This document shows positions 8,101 through 14,937 of a stretch of 15,149 nucleotides of DNA, piece by piece. The DNA comes from Methanomicrobiales archaeon (GTDB lineage: Archaea; Halobacteriota; Methanomicrobia; Methanomicrobiales; Methanoculleaceae), in the NCBI GenBank assembly GCA_012511245.1, contig JAAZGM010000363.1, positions 1 through 15,149 on the forward strand. Reading direction: 5' to 3'. The notes beneath the pieces are model-generated. The model was given only the letters and a program-made list of their open reading frames with translations. It made no database searches and was not told the origin of the DNA. A program made the translations under genes and the position numbers. Within the stretch, counting starts at the first letter, position 1; every line of letters starts with the position of its first letter.

Positions 8101-8920
8101 CTACGACCAACAGCACGGCTATAAGTTATCTTTTATCCCTACAGTAATCTCCGAATTGGAGCGCTTGTGCAAAGAAGTCGCAATGCGGGAAAAAGATGCT
8201 CCAGATAATTTTGAATCAGATTACACGATAGAAGCAGTTATCGTAAAAAGACTCCCTCCCGACAAGGTAGTGGCAGTAGTAAAGACTGATAATAATGCAA
8301 TACTTCATTTTACGGTTCGCAGAGAGTTTATTTTCATCCAAAATGTCAACGCTCTGGATGTGGGTGAAAAAGTAACTCTCAAGTTGCGTTTGAATGACAA
8401 AAACTGTCAGCATGAACGCCAATATTCCAACCTTTCCCTGGAGGAGATTGCATCTCTACCCTCAGACTGGACATATAATCAATCAAATGGGATACTAATC
8501 ACCCCGTTTTGCCTAAAACCGAACAGTGAACTTGAGGAGAGGATCAATCCAAACTCTTTAGAGAAGATTGTGAGACGATCTTGGACATCATGTCTCCGGG
8601 CAAGAATAGTATCTTCAGAGAGGTACTACCAGGCAATTGCCGCGCTAAGGGACAGAGAAATTGATGTTCATATAACGAAACTAATGACCTACCGGGGGAC
8701 TACTGATATTTCAGGAGTTGTGTTCGAATATCGTATGACATTTTCCGACGAACCTTACAGCATCTCCGGCTTTTTACGGAAAAGAGACATGAACTGTCCA
8801 AATGCTGGCGATTTTGCCTGCACCCTAAAACTGGGGGATAGAATTACCGTAAAGATAAACAATATTGACTTTAATAGCTCAAATCCGCTCATAGGAAGTC
8901 GAATAGTTACCGATCCATAA
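5159..8920 (+). CDS. DEAH-type (HrpA/HrpB-like) helicase, zinc-ribbon N-terminus, long C-terminal extension
   Basis: Superfamily 2 DEAH/RHA helicase of 1253 residues, expected to use ATP to translocate on RNA or single-stranded nucleic acid. Motifs in order: Walker A APTGSGKST (122-130, Lys128); motif II DEVH (227-230) followed by ERS; motif III SAT (259-261); motif V TNIAETSLT (from 411); motif VI QRWGRSGRTRPG (from 458). An HA2/ratchet-like region follows, with LTFKGRELWEL (about 544) and DRFGC, then a HrpB-like AWPDRI (706-710). The N-terminus carries CKDC (9-12) and CPEH (38-41), a likely zinc ribbon before a poorly structured linker to about residue 95. Beyond about 720 the protein is unassigned; two beta-rich segments (about 1019-1078 and 1190-1250) look like OB/S1-type folds. 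GAGGAG lies 5 bases before the ATG, 9 bases after the preceding stop. It closes the operon and is probably its motor. Confidence 0.9.
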   Translation: MVREWIQKCKDCEDREFRYSDYSLQQDSRRGYDRPERCPEHQQSHSREIQSISASHFHLIPRNTPPPILGSPFLGELERPQRKLEYEEVQPEHLPMDLGITDDSISELYSALEANQVIVVVAPTGSGKSTFIPYRLLSPIGKPLDHFTQNGPIIITQPRIQVTRAISKTVGENFLGCHIGPGCDIGYRHRGENQYDRRNRLIYVTDGSLLNWIAAGKLDSYSMIIIDEVHERSCNIDMILSLLKRELPKHPKLKLIVASATIDTNYFVDFFKDTCDTTLVEFEGKRNFGYTVEFWNKEPIPYGELPKKMAEKIIEILQTTESGGILGFMPGQGEISAVISELKEKLTITQNPDSETITGSINTVNGESYFQISALYAAAGKQKNDWALKPELDPIRPGDSASIPRRIVIATNIAETSLTVPDIEYIVDSGWIKQAEWDRNLRRMTLKARLHTRDGCKQRWGRSGRTRPGYVYTLYTEEESDGFEEHTSPEILRSCMEEHILTLKACGVSSIEDHTWFTKPSTDEIDASFGVLKERNIIDDDGDLTFKGRELWELHRSLDEGTLLLLSDRFGCSVEAATLLAFGTRLGGNLYHDNYPNERLFIWDSRWDAKRKYAVWKIHNALRVGCTDDLDFAFKLAYCYSLAENAGFGDEWLSFHHINGDSFKAAIEERNQLLESLLGKKEEKWRTRELKCKQLHVLRLVLGFAWPDRIVTLDKKDDIFDFSSKDGTNRILGQSSSFNAGTWEDGSIAVCGSLTTNGSDVDGKPGSVQYPSFLVKIPMGKRYTSECELLLAISKVVDKSGANCNNLFVDQMFPIHSHVSIETIENNVVQISNIIEHRNKSSGTRACDLRYTGDDQGAYVQNMSKLILQSFKCPDPLIGCKRVEFGSDTVIIEEWNCDGNAISACLSPYPDVLQQVLKTSERISVSVESIIGTDVHGQPGWAVMKHDAGGLFPIELSELSLSPSGYGLELIEDTEIILDQVYDQQHGYKLSFIPTVISELERLCKEVAMREKDAPDNFESDYTIEAVIVKRLPPDKVVAVVKTDNNAILHFTVRREFIFIQNVNALDVGEKVTLKLRLNDKNCQHERQYSNLSLEEIASLPSDWTYNQSNGILITPFCLKPNSELEERINPNSLEKIVRRSWTSCLRARIVSSERYYQAIAALRDREIDVHITKLMTYRGTTDISGVVFEYRMTFSDEPYSISGFLRKRDMNCPNAGDFACTLKLGDRITVKINNIDFNSSNPLIGSRIVTDP

Positions 8921-9117
8921 TTATTCGGGTAAAAAAGCTGATGGAATACCAAATATCGGAATAAATCTAAAAATCTTAACTTTGTAAAGTTCCGCAAAGG
9001 CATGTGGCGGTTTCAAGATACGAATCGAGAAAACTGTATGTTCTCTTTTCTGGCAATCAGAAAAGCAATCAATATGAGCAGGTCGGGTCGTCATGGATGC
9101 TGTCCTAATTTGTAGGA
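8921..9117. other. Convergent intergenic gap
   Basis: Short non-coding gap where the plus-strand operon and the minus-strand transporter operon converge. It contains a small inverted repeat, AACTTT-GT-AAAGTT (8978-8991), without a following T-tract, so it is only weak evidence for a terminator. I see no RNA gene or supported small protein here. Confidence 0.4.
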
Positions 9118-9813
9118 TCATCTGATCTGTCCATCTTTCAGATGGATAACCCGATCAGAGATGAACGAAACGACAGGCTTGTCATGTGAGATGAAGAGGC
9201 ATCCCATTCCAGTGTCTTGCTGGATCTCGCGGAGGAGTTTGAGGATCTGTGCCTGCACCGAGACGTCGAGCGCGGAAGTCGGCTCGTCAAGGATAAGATA
9301 TCTGGGTTTATGAAAAATGACACGAACGAGGGCAACCCGCTGGATTTGCCCTCCTGATATCTGATCTGGATAACGTTCTAGCACTTCGTGGGGAAGGCCG
9401 CTCATTGTGAGCATATCATCTATCGCAGACTTGGTCTCACCCTCTCCGACCCCCGTGAGCCGGATTACATCCTCCATCGATTGCTGAACTGTCTTCATAG
9501 GGTTCAAGGCACTCGCTGGATCCTGAAAGACCATTTGGACGGATCTGCGGAATTGGTGGCTCTCAACTCGGGTCATCCTCTGGGTATCCTTTCCTTCATA
9601 AAGTACCTGTCCTGCCGTTGGAGGCTCAAGGCCAGCAAGGATCCTCCCAAGAGTGCTTTTCCCTGAACCCGAATCCCCCATCAGGCCGACTGTCTCGCCT
9701 TCTTCTATTTGAAGCGAGATCCGGTCGAGTACCTTATTGGAGACCCGCCAAAAGCGGTTCCTCCGGACGTATATCTTCTCGATATCCCTCAATGAGAGTG
9801 GCATAAATGGCAC
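9118..9813 (-). CDS. ABC transporter ATPase, OppF/NikE-like
   Basis: A 231-residue ATP-binding subunit of a nickel/peptide-type importer, acting on the cytoplasmic face of the membrane with the permeases encoded upstream. Motifs: Walker A GDSGSGKST (46-54), Q-loop Gln97 in VFQDP, ABC signature SGGQIQR (153-159), Walker B YLILDEP (172-178), D-loop SALD, and H-loop His210 in FISHD. The protein stops right after the ABC core (DGQIR), without the C-terminal extension many OppF/DppF proteins carry, so it is at the short end of its family but complete as a nucleotide-binding domain. It overlaps the preceding ATPase gene by 25 bases and is the last gene of the operon. Nickel, peptide or opine specificity cannot be read from this subunit. 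Confidence 0.92.
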   Translation of the reverse strand: MPFMPLSLRDIEKIYVRRNRFWRVSNKVLDRISLQIEEGETVGLMGDSGSGKSTLGRILAGLEPPTAGQVLYEGKDTQRMTRVESHQFRRSVQMVFQDPASALNPMKTVQQSMEDVIRLTGVGEGETKSAIDDMLTMSGLPHEVLERYPDQISGGQIQRVALVRVIFHKPRYLILDEPTSALDVSVQAQILKLLREIQQDTGMGCLFISHDKPVVSFISDRVIHLKDGQIR

Positions 9814-10736
9814 CTCACGAATCTATCCCCATTCACCTCAAGCCGTGGGTGAACTTGCCCGCATATTGGCATTCGTTCTGTACATCGTGGATGGAATCGA
9901 CACCCCGGAAACCTCCGGCTCATCGGCGGGGAAATGCCGGGGATAGGGGTACATCCGTTTTCAGGAAGACCGCCGATGAGCCCTCGTGTATATGGGTGCA
10001 ATGTATCGGAGAAAACTGCTTTGCATTCCCCCATCTCAACAATCTCCCCAGAGTACATCACCCCGATGCGGTCAGCAAGGGTCCGTGCCAACGTAAGATC
10101 GTGGGTTATCAGAATCATGGCACAGTGTTCTTCCTTTTTGATGCGTTCGAACTCTTTGATGACATCGGCGATGCAGGAGTGATCAAGGCCGGTCGTCGGT
10201 TCGTCTGCGATCAGGAGATCTGGTGAGAGTATCGTCGAGGTGGCGATCACAAACCGCTGATTCATTCCACCTGAAGATTCAAACGGATATCGATGTGCCT
10301 CCGACTCGGGATCAAAAAAACCCATCTTCCTGAGTGTGGCAGTTACCATCCTACTTGCTCGATCTTTTGTCTTCATTGTATGGACAAGTACCGGTTCTCT
10401 AATCTGGTGACCGATTGTGTAAAGGGGATTTAAGGCACGAGACGGGTTCTGGAGGATAATTCCAATCTCCTGCCCCCTGAGAGCGATAAGATCCTGTTGC
10501 GAGAGTTCAAGCAAATCTTGGCCTTTATAATTTACTTCGCCAGAGATAACTGTATTATCTGGGAGCAGTCCGGCGACTGCGTGTGCAATGACCGATTTTC
10601 CGCACCCCGTCTCGCCGACGAGGGCGAAAATGTCTCCTTGGGAGATGTCGAAAGAAACATTATTCACTGCTTGGACGACCTCATTTCCAGAGATAAATGA
10701 AACAGAGAGTTTGCAAACCTCAAGGATTCTGTTCAT
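9789..10736 (-). CDS. ABC transporter ATPase, OppD/NikD-like
   Basis: A 315-residue ATP-binding subunit, partner of the downstream ATPase in a heterodimeric motor. Motifs: Walker A GETGCGKS (41-48), Q-loop Gln96 in ILQNP, signature SSGGMNQR (154-161), Walker B LLIADEP (174-180), and H-loop His212 in ITHD. The signature starts SSGG rather than the common LSGG or FSGG. After the core comes the oligopeptide/dipeptide-transporter C-terminal region, GCRFHPRC (278-285) with further cysteines at 292 and 309. In OppD/DppD-type subunits the equivalent four cysteines can hold an iron-sulfur cluster, so that is a reasonable expectation here. The gene overlaps the permease upstream by 4 bases and the other ATPase by 25, pointing to coupled translation. 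Confidence 0.93.
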   Translation of the reverse strand: MNRILEVCKLSVSFISGNEVVQAVNNVSFDISQGDIFALVGETGCGKSVIAHAVAGLLPDNTVISGEVNYKGQDLLELSQQDLIALRGQEIGIILQNPSRALNPLYTIGHQIREPVLVHTMKTKDRASRMVTATLRKMGFFDPESEAHRYPFESSGGMNQRFVIATSTILSPDLLIADEPTTGLDHSCIADVIKEFERIKKEEHCAMILITHDLTLARTLADRIGVMYSGEIVEMGECKAVFSDTLHPYTRGLIGGLPENGCTPIPGISPPMSRRFPGCRFHPRCTERMPICGQVHPRLEVNGDRFVRCHLCHSH

Positions 10737-11545
10737 TCCCTTACCTCAAAGTTGACCCATTTCTCACGGGAGTATCCGATGAGAGCAAACGCCATAACGC
10801 AGATGGAAATTGCGATCCCCGGTGGAAGGTACCACCACCACATTCCGTTGATGAGGGCACCTTTTGTGAAGGCAAACGAGAGCATCACTCCCCAACTTTT
10901 CATTGACGGATCTCCGAGACCAATGAAAGATACCGATGCTTCGGTGATCATTGCAGATGCGACAAGGAGCATACACTGTGGAAAGGCGATATGGAAGAGG
11001 TTTGGGCCGATCTCTTCTGCCATGATGTACCAAGTAGGAAACCCAAGGCATCGGGCACTCTGAACGAACCCACTCTCCCGTATCTGGAGCACCTTTGAAC
11101 GGATGATTCGTGCGATAGAGGTCCATGCAAATGCACCAAATATGAGGATGAAGATCCAGATCCCGGGACCCAGGAATACAGCCAAGATGATAATTACCGG
11201 GATCCATGGTAACATCAGGATGATATCGGTGAACCCCATCAGGAGATCTTCGATCCCTCCCCGGCAATATCCTGCAACGATCCCAACAATTCCTCCAACC
11301 ATCGTAGCAAGGAGGGCAGAGGCAAATCCTACGAAGAGGGAGACGCGGGAACCGTAGATCAATTCAGACAAAATATCGTGTCCCATATCGTTTGTCCCAA
11401 GGAGGTGATCGGATCCTGGTGGAGTATATGGGGTGAAGCGAGTATAGGGATCCTGGGGCGCAAAAGTTCCTGGGGCGACCGCCATAATGAGGAATGCGGC
11501 AAGGACGATGCTTCCTAAAATCTCCGGTCTTCTCATCCTTGCCAC
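10733..11545 (-). CDS. ABC transporter permease, DppC/NikC-like
   Basis: A 270-residue inner-membrane permease subunit. An N-terminal hydrophobic helix (about 10-28) is followed by a short extracytoplasmic segment and the family-typical HLLGTNDMGHDILSELIYG (47-65), then several membrane helices. Near the C-terminus the segment ASVSFIGLGDPSMKSWGVML is the usual DppC/NikC element in the region of the EAA loop, which contacts the ATPases. With the paired permease it forms the translocation channel. The start ATG at 11545 lies 13 bases inside the 3' end of the upstream permease gene, and the stop overlaps the next ATPase start by 4 bases. The usual family length is about 270-300, so it appears complete. 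Confidence 0.93.
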   Translation of the reverse strand: MARMRRPEILGSIVLAAFLIMAVAPGTFAPQDPYTRFTPYTPPGSDHLLGTNDMGHDILSELIYGSRVSLFVGFASALLATMVGGIVGIVAGYCRGGIEDLLMGFTDIILMLPWIPVIIILAVFLGPGIWIFILIFGAFAWTSIARIIRSKVLQIRESGFVQSARCLGFPTWYIMAEEIGPNLFHIAFPQCMLLVASAMITEASVSFIGLGDPSMKSWGVMLSFAFTKGALINGMWWWYLPPGIAISICVMAFALIGYSREKWVNFEVRE

Positions 11546-12480
11546 CGGATCCTGGGATCGATGACCCCGTATATGATATCGGCAGCAATATTTGTGAGTA
11601 TTACCATGATCGCAATTACAAGGAGAGACCCCTCTAAGATCGGATAGTCCCGAGAGAGAACAGCATCATAGGTGAGCATCCCCATGCCGGGCAGGGAGAA
11701 GACAATCTCAATGAATAACGCACCAGAGAGGATAAACCCAACATCAAGGGCGACCTGCGTTATGAGGGGAAGGGATGCGTTCTTCACGATATGCTGAAAG
11801 AGCACCATCCGTTCGGTGAGCCCTTTTGCCTTTGCGTAGAGGGGATAATGTTCATGAGTTTCTTGGATGACGCTACCACGCATGATCAGGCAGTTTCTAG
11901 CGGCAATGCAGGATGAGAGAACCGCAATTGGGAGGATGAGATGATGGATCCATGGAATAATTCCCGCCGTAGCAGAGACACCTTTAAGCGGAAATAGTCC
12001 AAAATTGAATGATAAGATAGAGAGCGCGATGAGGCTGAGGAAGTAAGGGGGAGCGCTTGAGAGTGCGATTGAACCATAGGTTGCAAGGATCGAGGTTTTC
12101 TTTGACCTACTCATGCCTGCAAGAGCTCCAAGTGGTACCCCCAGTATGATGCCAATGACGATTGCAATTCCGACAAACGGGATTGTTAAAGCCATCCGTT
12201 CCATGATGATTGAGGAAACCGGGGCATGCAAGGTGTAAGAATAGCCAAGATCGAAGTGAGCAATATTCACGAGGTACTGTAGGAACTGTTCGGGAAGAGG
12301 AAGGTCAAGACCAAGCTCCTGCCTCAGCTCTATTATTGTTGCATCCGAGACATGTGCACTCTGACCGATCATGTTTGCGATAGGGTCACCCGGCATCAAC
12401 CTTGGAAGGAGGAAACTTATGCATATGGTAAAGAAGAGTGAGAAAAAATACCTGGACCATCGATAGAAGGTTATATGCAT
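11533..12480 (-). CDS. ABC transporter permease, DppB/NikB-like
   Basis: A 315-residue integral membrane permease. It has the family-typical first helix (about 10-27) running into LLPRLMPGDPIANMIG, then ELRQELGLDLPLPEQFLQYL (52-71), several transmembrane helices, and the EAA-region segment GFILSGALFIEIVFSLPGMG before the last helix. The protein ends in IDPRIRWQG, also usual for this subunit. It pairs with the DppC-like permease, whose gene it overlaps by 13 bases. No strong Shine-Dalgarno sequence precedes the ATG (only AGGT about 10 bases upstream). The 700-base stretch between it and the binding-protein gene contains a decayed gene, so its expression now depends on read-through from far upstream or on an unrecognised internal promoter. 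Confidence 0.93.
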   Translation of the reverse strand: MHITFYRWSRYFFSLFFTICISFLLPRLMPGDPIANMIGQSAHVSDATIIELRQELGLDLPLPEQFLQYLVNIAHFDLGYSYTLHAPVSSIIMERMALTIPFVGIAIVIGIILGVPLGALAGMSRSKKTSILATYGSIALSSAPPYFLSLIALSILSFNFGLFPLKGVSATAGIIPWIHHLILPIAVLSSCIAARNCLIMRGSVIQETHEHYPLYAKAKGLTERMVLFQHIVKNASLPLITQVALDVGFILSGALFIEIVFSLPGMGMLTYDAVLSRDYPILEGSLLVIAIMVILTNIAADIIYGVIDPRIRWQG

Positions 12481-12610
12481 ACTAGTAGACCTGGTATCTC
12501 ATCTGATGGCAGTACTACGATCTTCACTGCAAAACATGGTCATCGCCTCTGTACTCGTGATTGTCACCCGTATCCAAATTTCTCTTTAACGAAGGTATAT
12601 ACTTCTCAGA

Positions 12611-13183
12611 TTAGCGGCTTTTCTGGAGTCTTTCAAAGCAAACGTGAATGAGTGAGTGAATTTCTTTACAAACTTCTGGAGGCAGCAATTGTTCCCAGAG
12701 CCACCGTGGATTGCTAAAGAAACTGTTGCTGATCCGCTCTGTATGATCGCTTGTACGATTAACGGGAGGATCCTGTTCCTCATCATAGTAGTTGAAAGAT
12801 CTTCCTATGTTTCCATGCTCGGTCTCCTTCGTTAGAAATCCTGAGGCATCCTTCCTTATGAATGCACCCATATGCAACGGGTGCGTTGTCCAACAGAGGA
12901 ACTTGGGATTTTTCATTTTTATCCCTGATGGATCAGACGGCCTTGCAGTAACTTTGGAGAGCAGAAAATGGAGGAATGGTAATGGAAGGAGGACTCAAGG
13001 GCGATCACCTGGTACCTAACTTCTGTATACGGAATGACAAACACACAGGTTCTAGCACCGATGCTGATGGTCTCGTTAACTTTGGTTGTGACTGCGATTG
13101 GATCCAATCTGGCATTTCTCCTAGAAATCCCGTTTGCTGGCCCCTCTCACCAGAGATTTCATAATCCAGCCAGAGCTTTTCAT
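12611..13183 (-). pseudogene. Decayed gene, probable class I SAM-dependent methyltransferase
   Basis: No single frame spans this interval, but pieces in successive frames read as one damaged protein. From just after the binding-protein stop, one frame gives EKLWLDYEISGERGQQTGFL (within 13101-13184). Another (12989-13104) gives NETISIGARTCVFVIPY then VIALESS. This closely follows the motif I/II pattern of class I SAM methyltransferases (LDIGAGTGVFVIPYA, then a strand ending ALEPS), with the conserved Asp and two glycines replaced by Ser, Arg and Cys. A third frame (12611 to about 12985) encodes an uninterrupted 100-plus residues ending in FERLQKSR that I cannot match to the methyltransferase fold. 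The ATG at 13183 in another frame suggests a frameshift near the start. Position between binding protein and permease implies a former operon member. Methyltransferase origin is likely for the N-terminal part and uncertain for the rest. Confidence 0.6.
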
Positions 13184-13186
13184 GGG

Positions 13187-14767
13187 TTATGCACCTACCC
13201 TGTGTACACTAACGAAGTTCTCAACTGAGAAGATGCCAAAGAGAGGGTCCATTTCCCACCCTGAGAGTGCTTTGTTGTATGGTATTACGTTTTTCTTCCA
13301 GTAGAGGGCAATTCCAGGGAGGTTCTCGGCATAATAGTCCTGTATCTGATAGGCGTACTCACGCTGGGTTGCAGGATCGGTCGAATTAAGCATTTTGTCA
13401 CAGAGATCGAGGAAAACGGGATCGTCAAGATAATGAAGTGAGTCTTGTGTGGTTCTCCTGCTGTCAAAGAACCCTGTTCCATAATTGGCATGTATGTACA
13501 TCTCCCATGGGGTAGTTTTGGTGACGGTAAGGTCGTAATTGTAGTTGAACTTTAAGTTTATCCAAGTGTTTCGATCCACCGTATTTATCGTTGTTTTAAC
13601 CCCGATCTGTTTGAAATAATCGGTGATAAGTTCCGCCACCCGTGTATAGTCGGATTGGATCAAGATGTTGAGATTAAGTTCCTTTCCATCCTTTCCTTCA
13701 CGCCAGTTGTTATTGTTCGAATCGATATATCCAGCAGCATCAAGAAGTTTCTTGGCACGTTCTGGATCATAGGTGAGAGGTGGCGTATCCTTATAGAATT
13801 CCATTGTTGGCGGTACAAACCCATAGTTTGGCACTTCTCCATAGCCAAGGGCATCTATCTTCACAATCTCCTTATAGTCGATCGCATATGCGATTGCTTT
13901 ACGGAATTTGAGATCGTTTGTCGGTGCCTTCTTTAAGTTCATACCAAGGAAGATCCCCCCTACATCCGTCGTCTCGATGAAGTCAAAAGATCCCGTTGCA
14001 TTGAGACTTTCAATTCCAGAATAGGGGTAGGAATCTGCATAATTGTAATATGTATCCACATCTCCTCTTTCAAGAGCAAGAGTTGCCGCATCAATAGTAC
14101 GATAGGTATGAACTTCTATTCGGTCGATTGCAGGTATCTCTCCTTTCCAATATGGGTTCCTTTTGAAGGTGAGAACCCCTGCAAGGTGATCAATTGAGTC
14201 GAGGTAGAATGGACCCGATCCGGTGTAGGGTCCTGGGCTTGTATATTGATACAGATCAGCCACCCCTTCCCAGTCCTTTTTTGAAATAATCGGGTAGCCT
14301 AACTCAAAGTCAAGGTTGTTGTAGGGTTTTGTAAAGGTAAAGGTAATACACTCATCATCGAACGTAACGTTTTCAAGGGTGTCTCCAATCCAACGTGCTG
14401 ATGGTAACTGCTCACCAAATGTCTGTATTGAGAATGCGATATCCTCTGGTGTAACTTTGGATCCGTCTGTCCAATAATAGTCCTTCTCGATATAAAATGT
14501 CCATACACGTTTATCATCTGAAACTGTGCAATTACGTGCAAGAAAACCAACATTTCTCCCATCGGAATTCATCCGATAGAGTGTCGGACTGGATATAGAG
14601 TAGAAGACACCTAGGTTATCATCTCCAAAGACGCTCTGACTCTTGACCTCCATAGGTGACGCAATCCGAAGGACCAAACCGTCAGTATCCTCTGTTTGCC
14701 CTGTGCAACCAGCTGTGAGTATGATTATCGTTAGTACAAGGGCGATCAGTATATCTCTCCAATACAT
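13187..14767 (-). CDS. Solute-binding lipoprotein of nickel/peptide ABC transporter (family 5)
   Basis: A 526-residue extracytoplasmic binding protein of the SBP family 5 (DppA/OppA/NikA type), which would capture the substrate and deliver it to the permeases encoded downstream. An N-terminal signal sequence has a hydrophobic core (6-17) and a lipobox LTAGC with Cys21 as the probable lipid anchor, then an acidic, Thr-rich spacer. Family hallmarks follow: LVLRIASP near the start of the mature protein, WTFYIEKDYYWTDGSKVTPE with DIAFSIQTF after it, GSGPFYLDS, LTFKRNPYWKG, AIAYAIDYKEIVK, and YDPERAKKLLDAAGY. Length is normal. The start is supported by GGAGGT (14781-14776) 8 bases before the ATG and a TATA box farther upstream. 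Substrate (nickel chelate, peptide or opine-like metallophore) cannot be fixed from sequence; the methyltransferase remnant next door leans towards a metal or metallophore route, which is speculative. Confidence 0.93.
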   Translation of the reverse strand: MYWRDILIALVLTIIILTAGCTGQTEDTDGLVLRIASPMEVKSQSVFGDDNLGVFYSISSPTLYRMNSDGRNVGFLARNCTVSDDKRVWTFYIEKDYYWTDGSKVTPEDIAFSIQTFGEQLPSARWIGDTLENVTFDDECITFTFTKPYNNLDFELGYPIISKKDWEGVADLYQYTSPGPYTGSGPFYLDSIDHLAGVLTFKRNPYWKGEIPAIDRIEVHTYRTIDAATLALERGDVDTYYNYADSYPYSGIESLNATGSFDFIETTDVGGIFLGMNLKKAPTNDLKFRKAIAYAIDYKEIVKIDALGYGEVPNYGFVPPTMEFYKDTPPLTYDPERAKKLLDAAGYIDSNNNNWREGKDGKELNLNILIQSDYTRVAELITDYFKQIGVKTTINTVDRNTWINLKFNYNYDLTVTKTTPWEMYIHANYGTGFFDSRRTTQDSLHYLDDPVFLDLCDKMLNSTDPATQREYAYQIQDYYAENLPGIALYWKKNVIPYNKALSGWEMDPLFGIFSVENFVSVHRVGA

Positions 14768-14850
14768 TGAACTAAACCTCCATAACTACTGAAAAGGTTG
14801 CCGAGATTACACAAATAGTTATTTATATACGATTTAGATTTTTCAGTTTT
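14768..14850 (-). promoter_or_regulatory. Promoter and ribosome-binding site of the transporter operon
   Basis: On the minus strand a TATA box TATATAAAT (14829-14821) is preceded by an A-rich BRE-like region, and a strong Shine-Dalgarno GGAGGT (14781-14776) sits 8 bases before the ATG at 14767. The distance implies a leader of about 30 bases. A perfect 8-bp inverted repeat, ACTGAAAA (14788-14795) and TTTTCAGT (14840-14847), brackets the TATA box and is a candidate operator, possibly for a metal-responsive repressor. Whether it is bound is unknown. Confidence 0.6.
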
Positions 14851-14937
14851 TAAACTCACTTGCGAAAGTAACCTTTCCGTTTTTGGGTAACGTCTCAAAT
14901 CTTCTGTAATTTGTCTGAGCCCTGTCTCCTTGCCTGA
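14851..14937. other. Probable insertion-sequence terminal region
   Basis: The stretch between the transposase stop and the transporter promoter should contain the IS right end and one copy of its target-site duplication. I see no internal repeat that fixes the boundary. GTAACCTTTCC at 14868-14878 is nearly the reverse complement of AAAGGTTGC at 14793-14801, across the promoter, which may be chance. Confidence 0.35.

Noticed and set aside
1640..8920. Assignment to Hachiman, Mokosh, DISARM or BREX
   Set aside because: The helicase is DEAH/HrpA-like rather than the HamB or DrmA type, no phospholipase-D HKD motif is visible, and no methyltransferase, PglZ or BrxL-like gene is present.
8978..8991. 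AACTTTGTAAAGTT as a transcription terminator
   Set aside because: Two-base loop, short AT-rich stem and no T-tract on either strand; too weak to call.
13034..13228. Plus-strand 64-codon frame with a hydrophobic segment (TNTQVLAPMLMVSLTLVV)
   Set aside because: It is antisense to the methyltransferase remnant and to the end of the binding-protein gene, and the hydrophobicity is explained by the complementary coding sequence. It resembles archaeal pilin-type segments only superficially.
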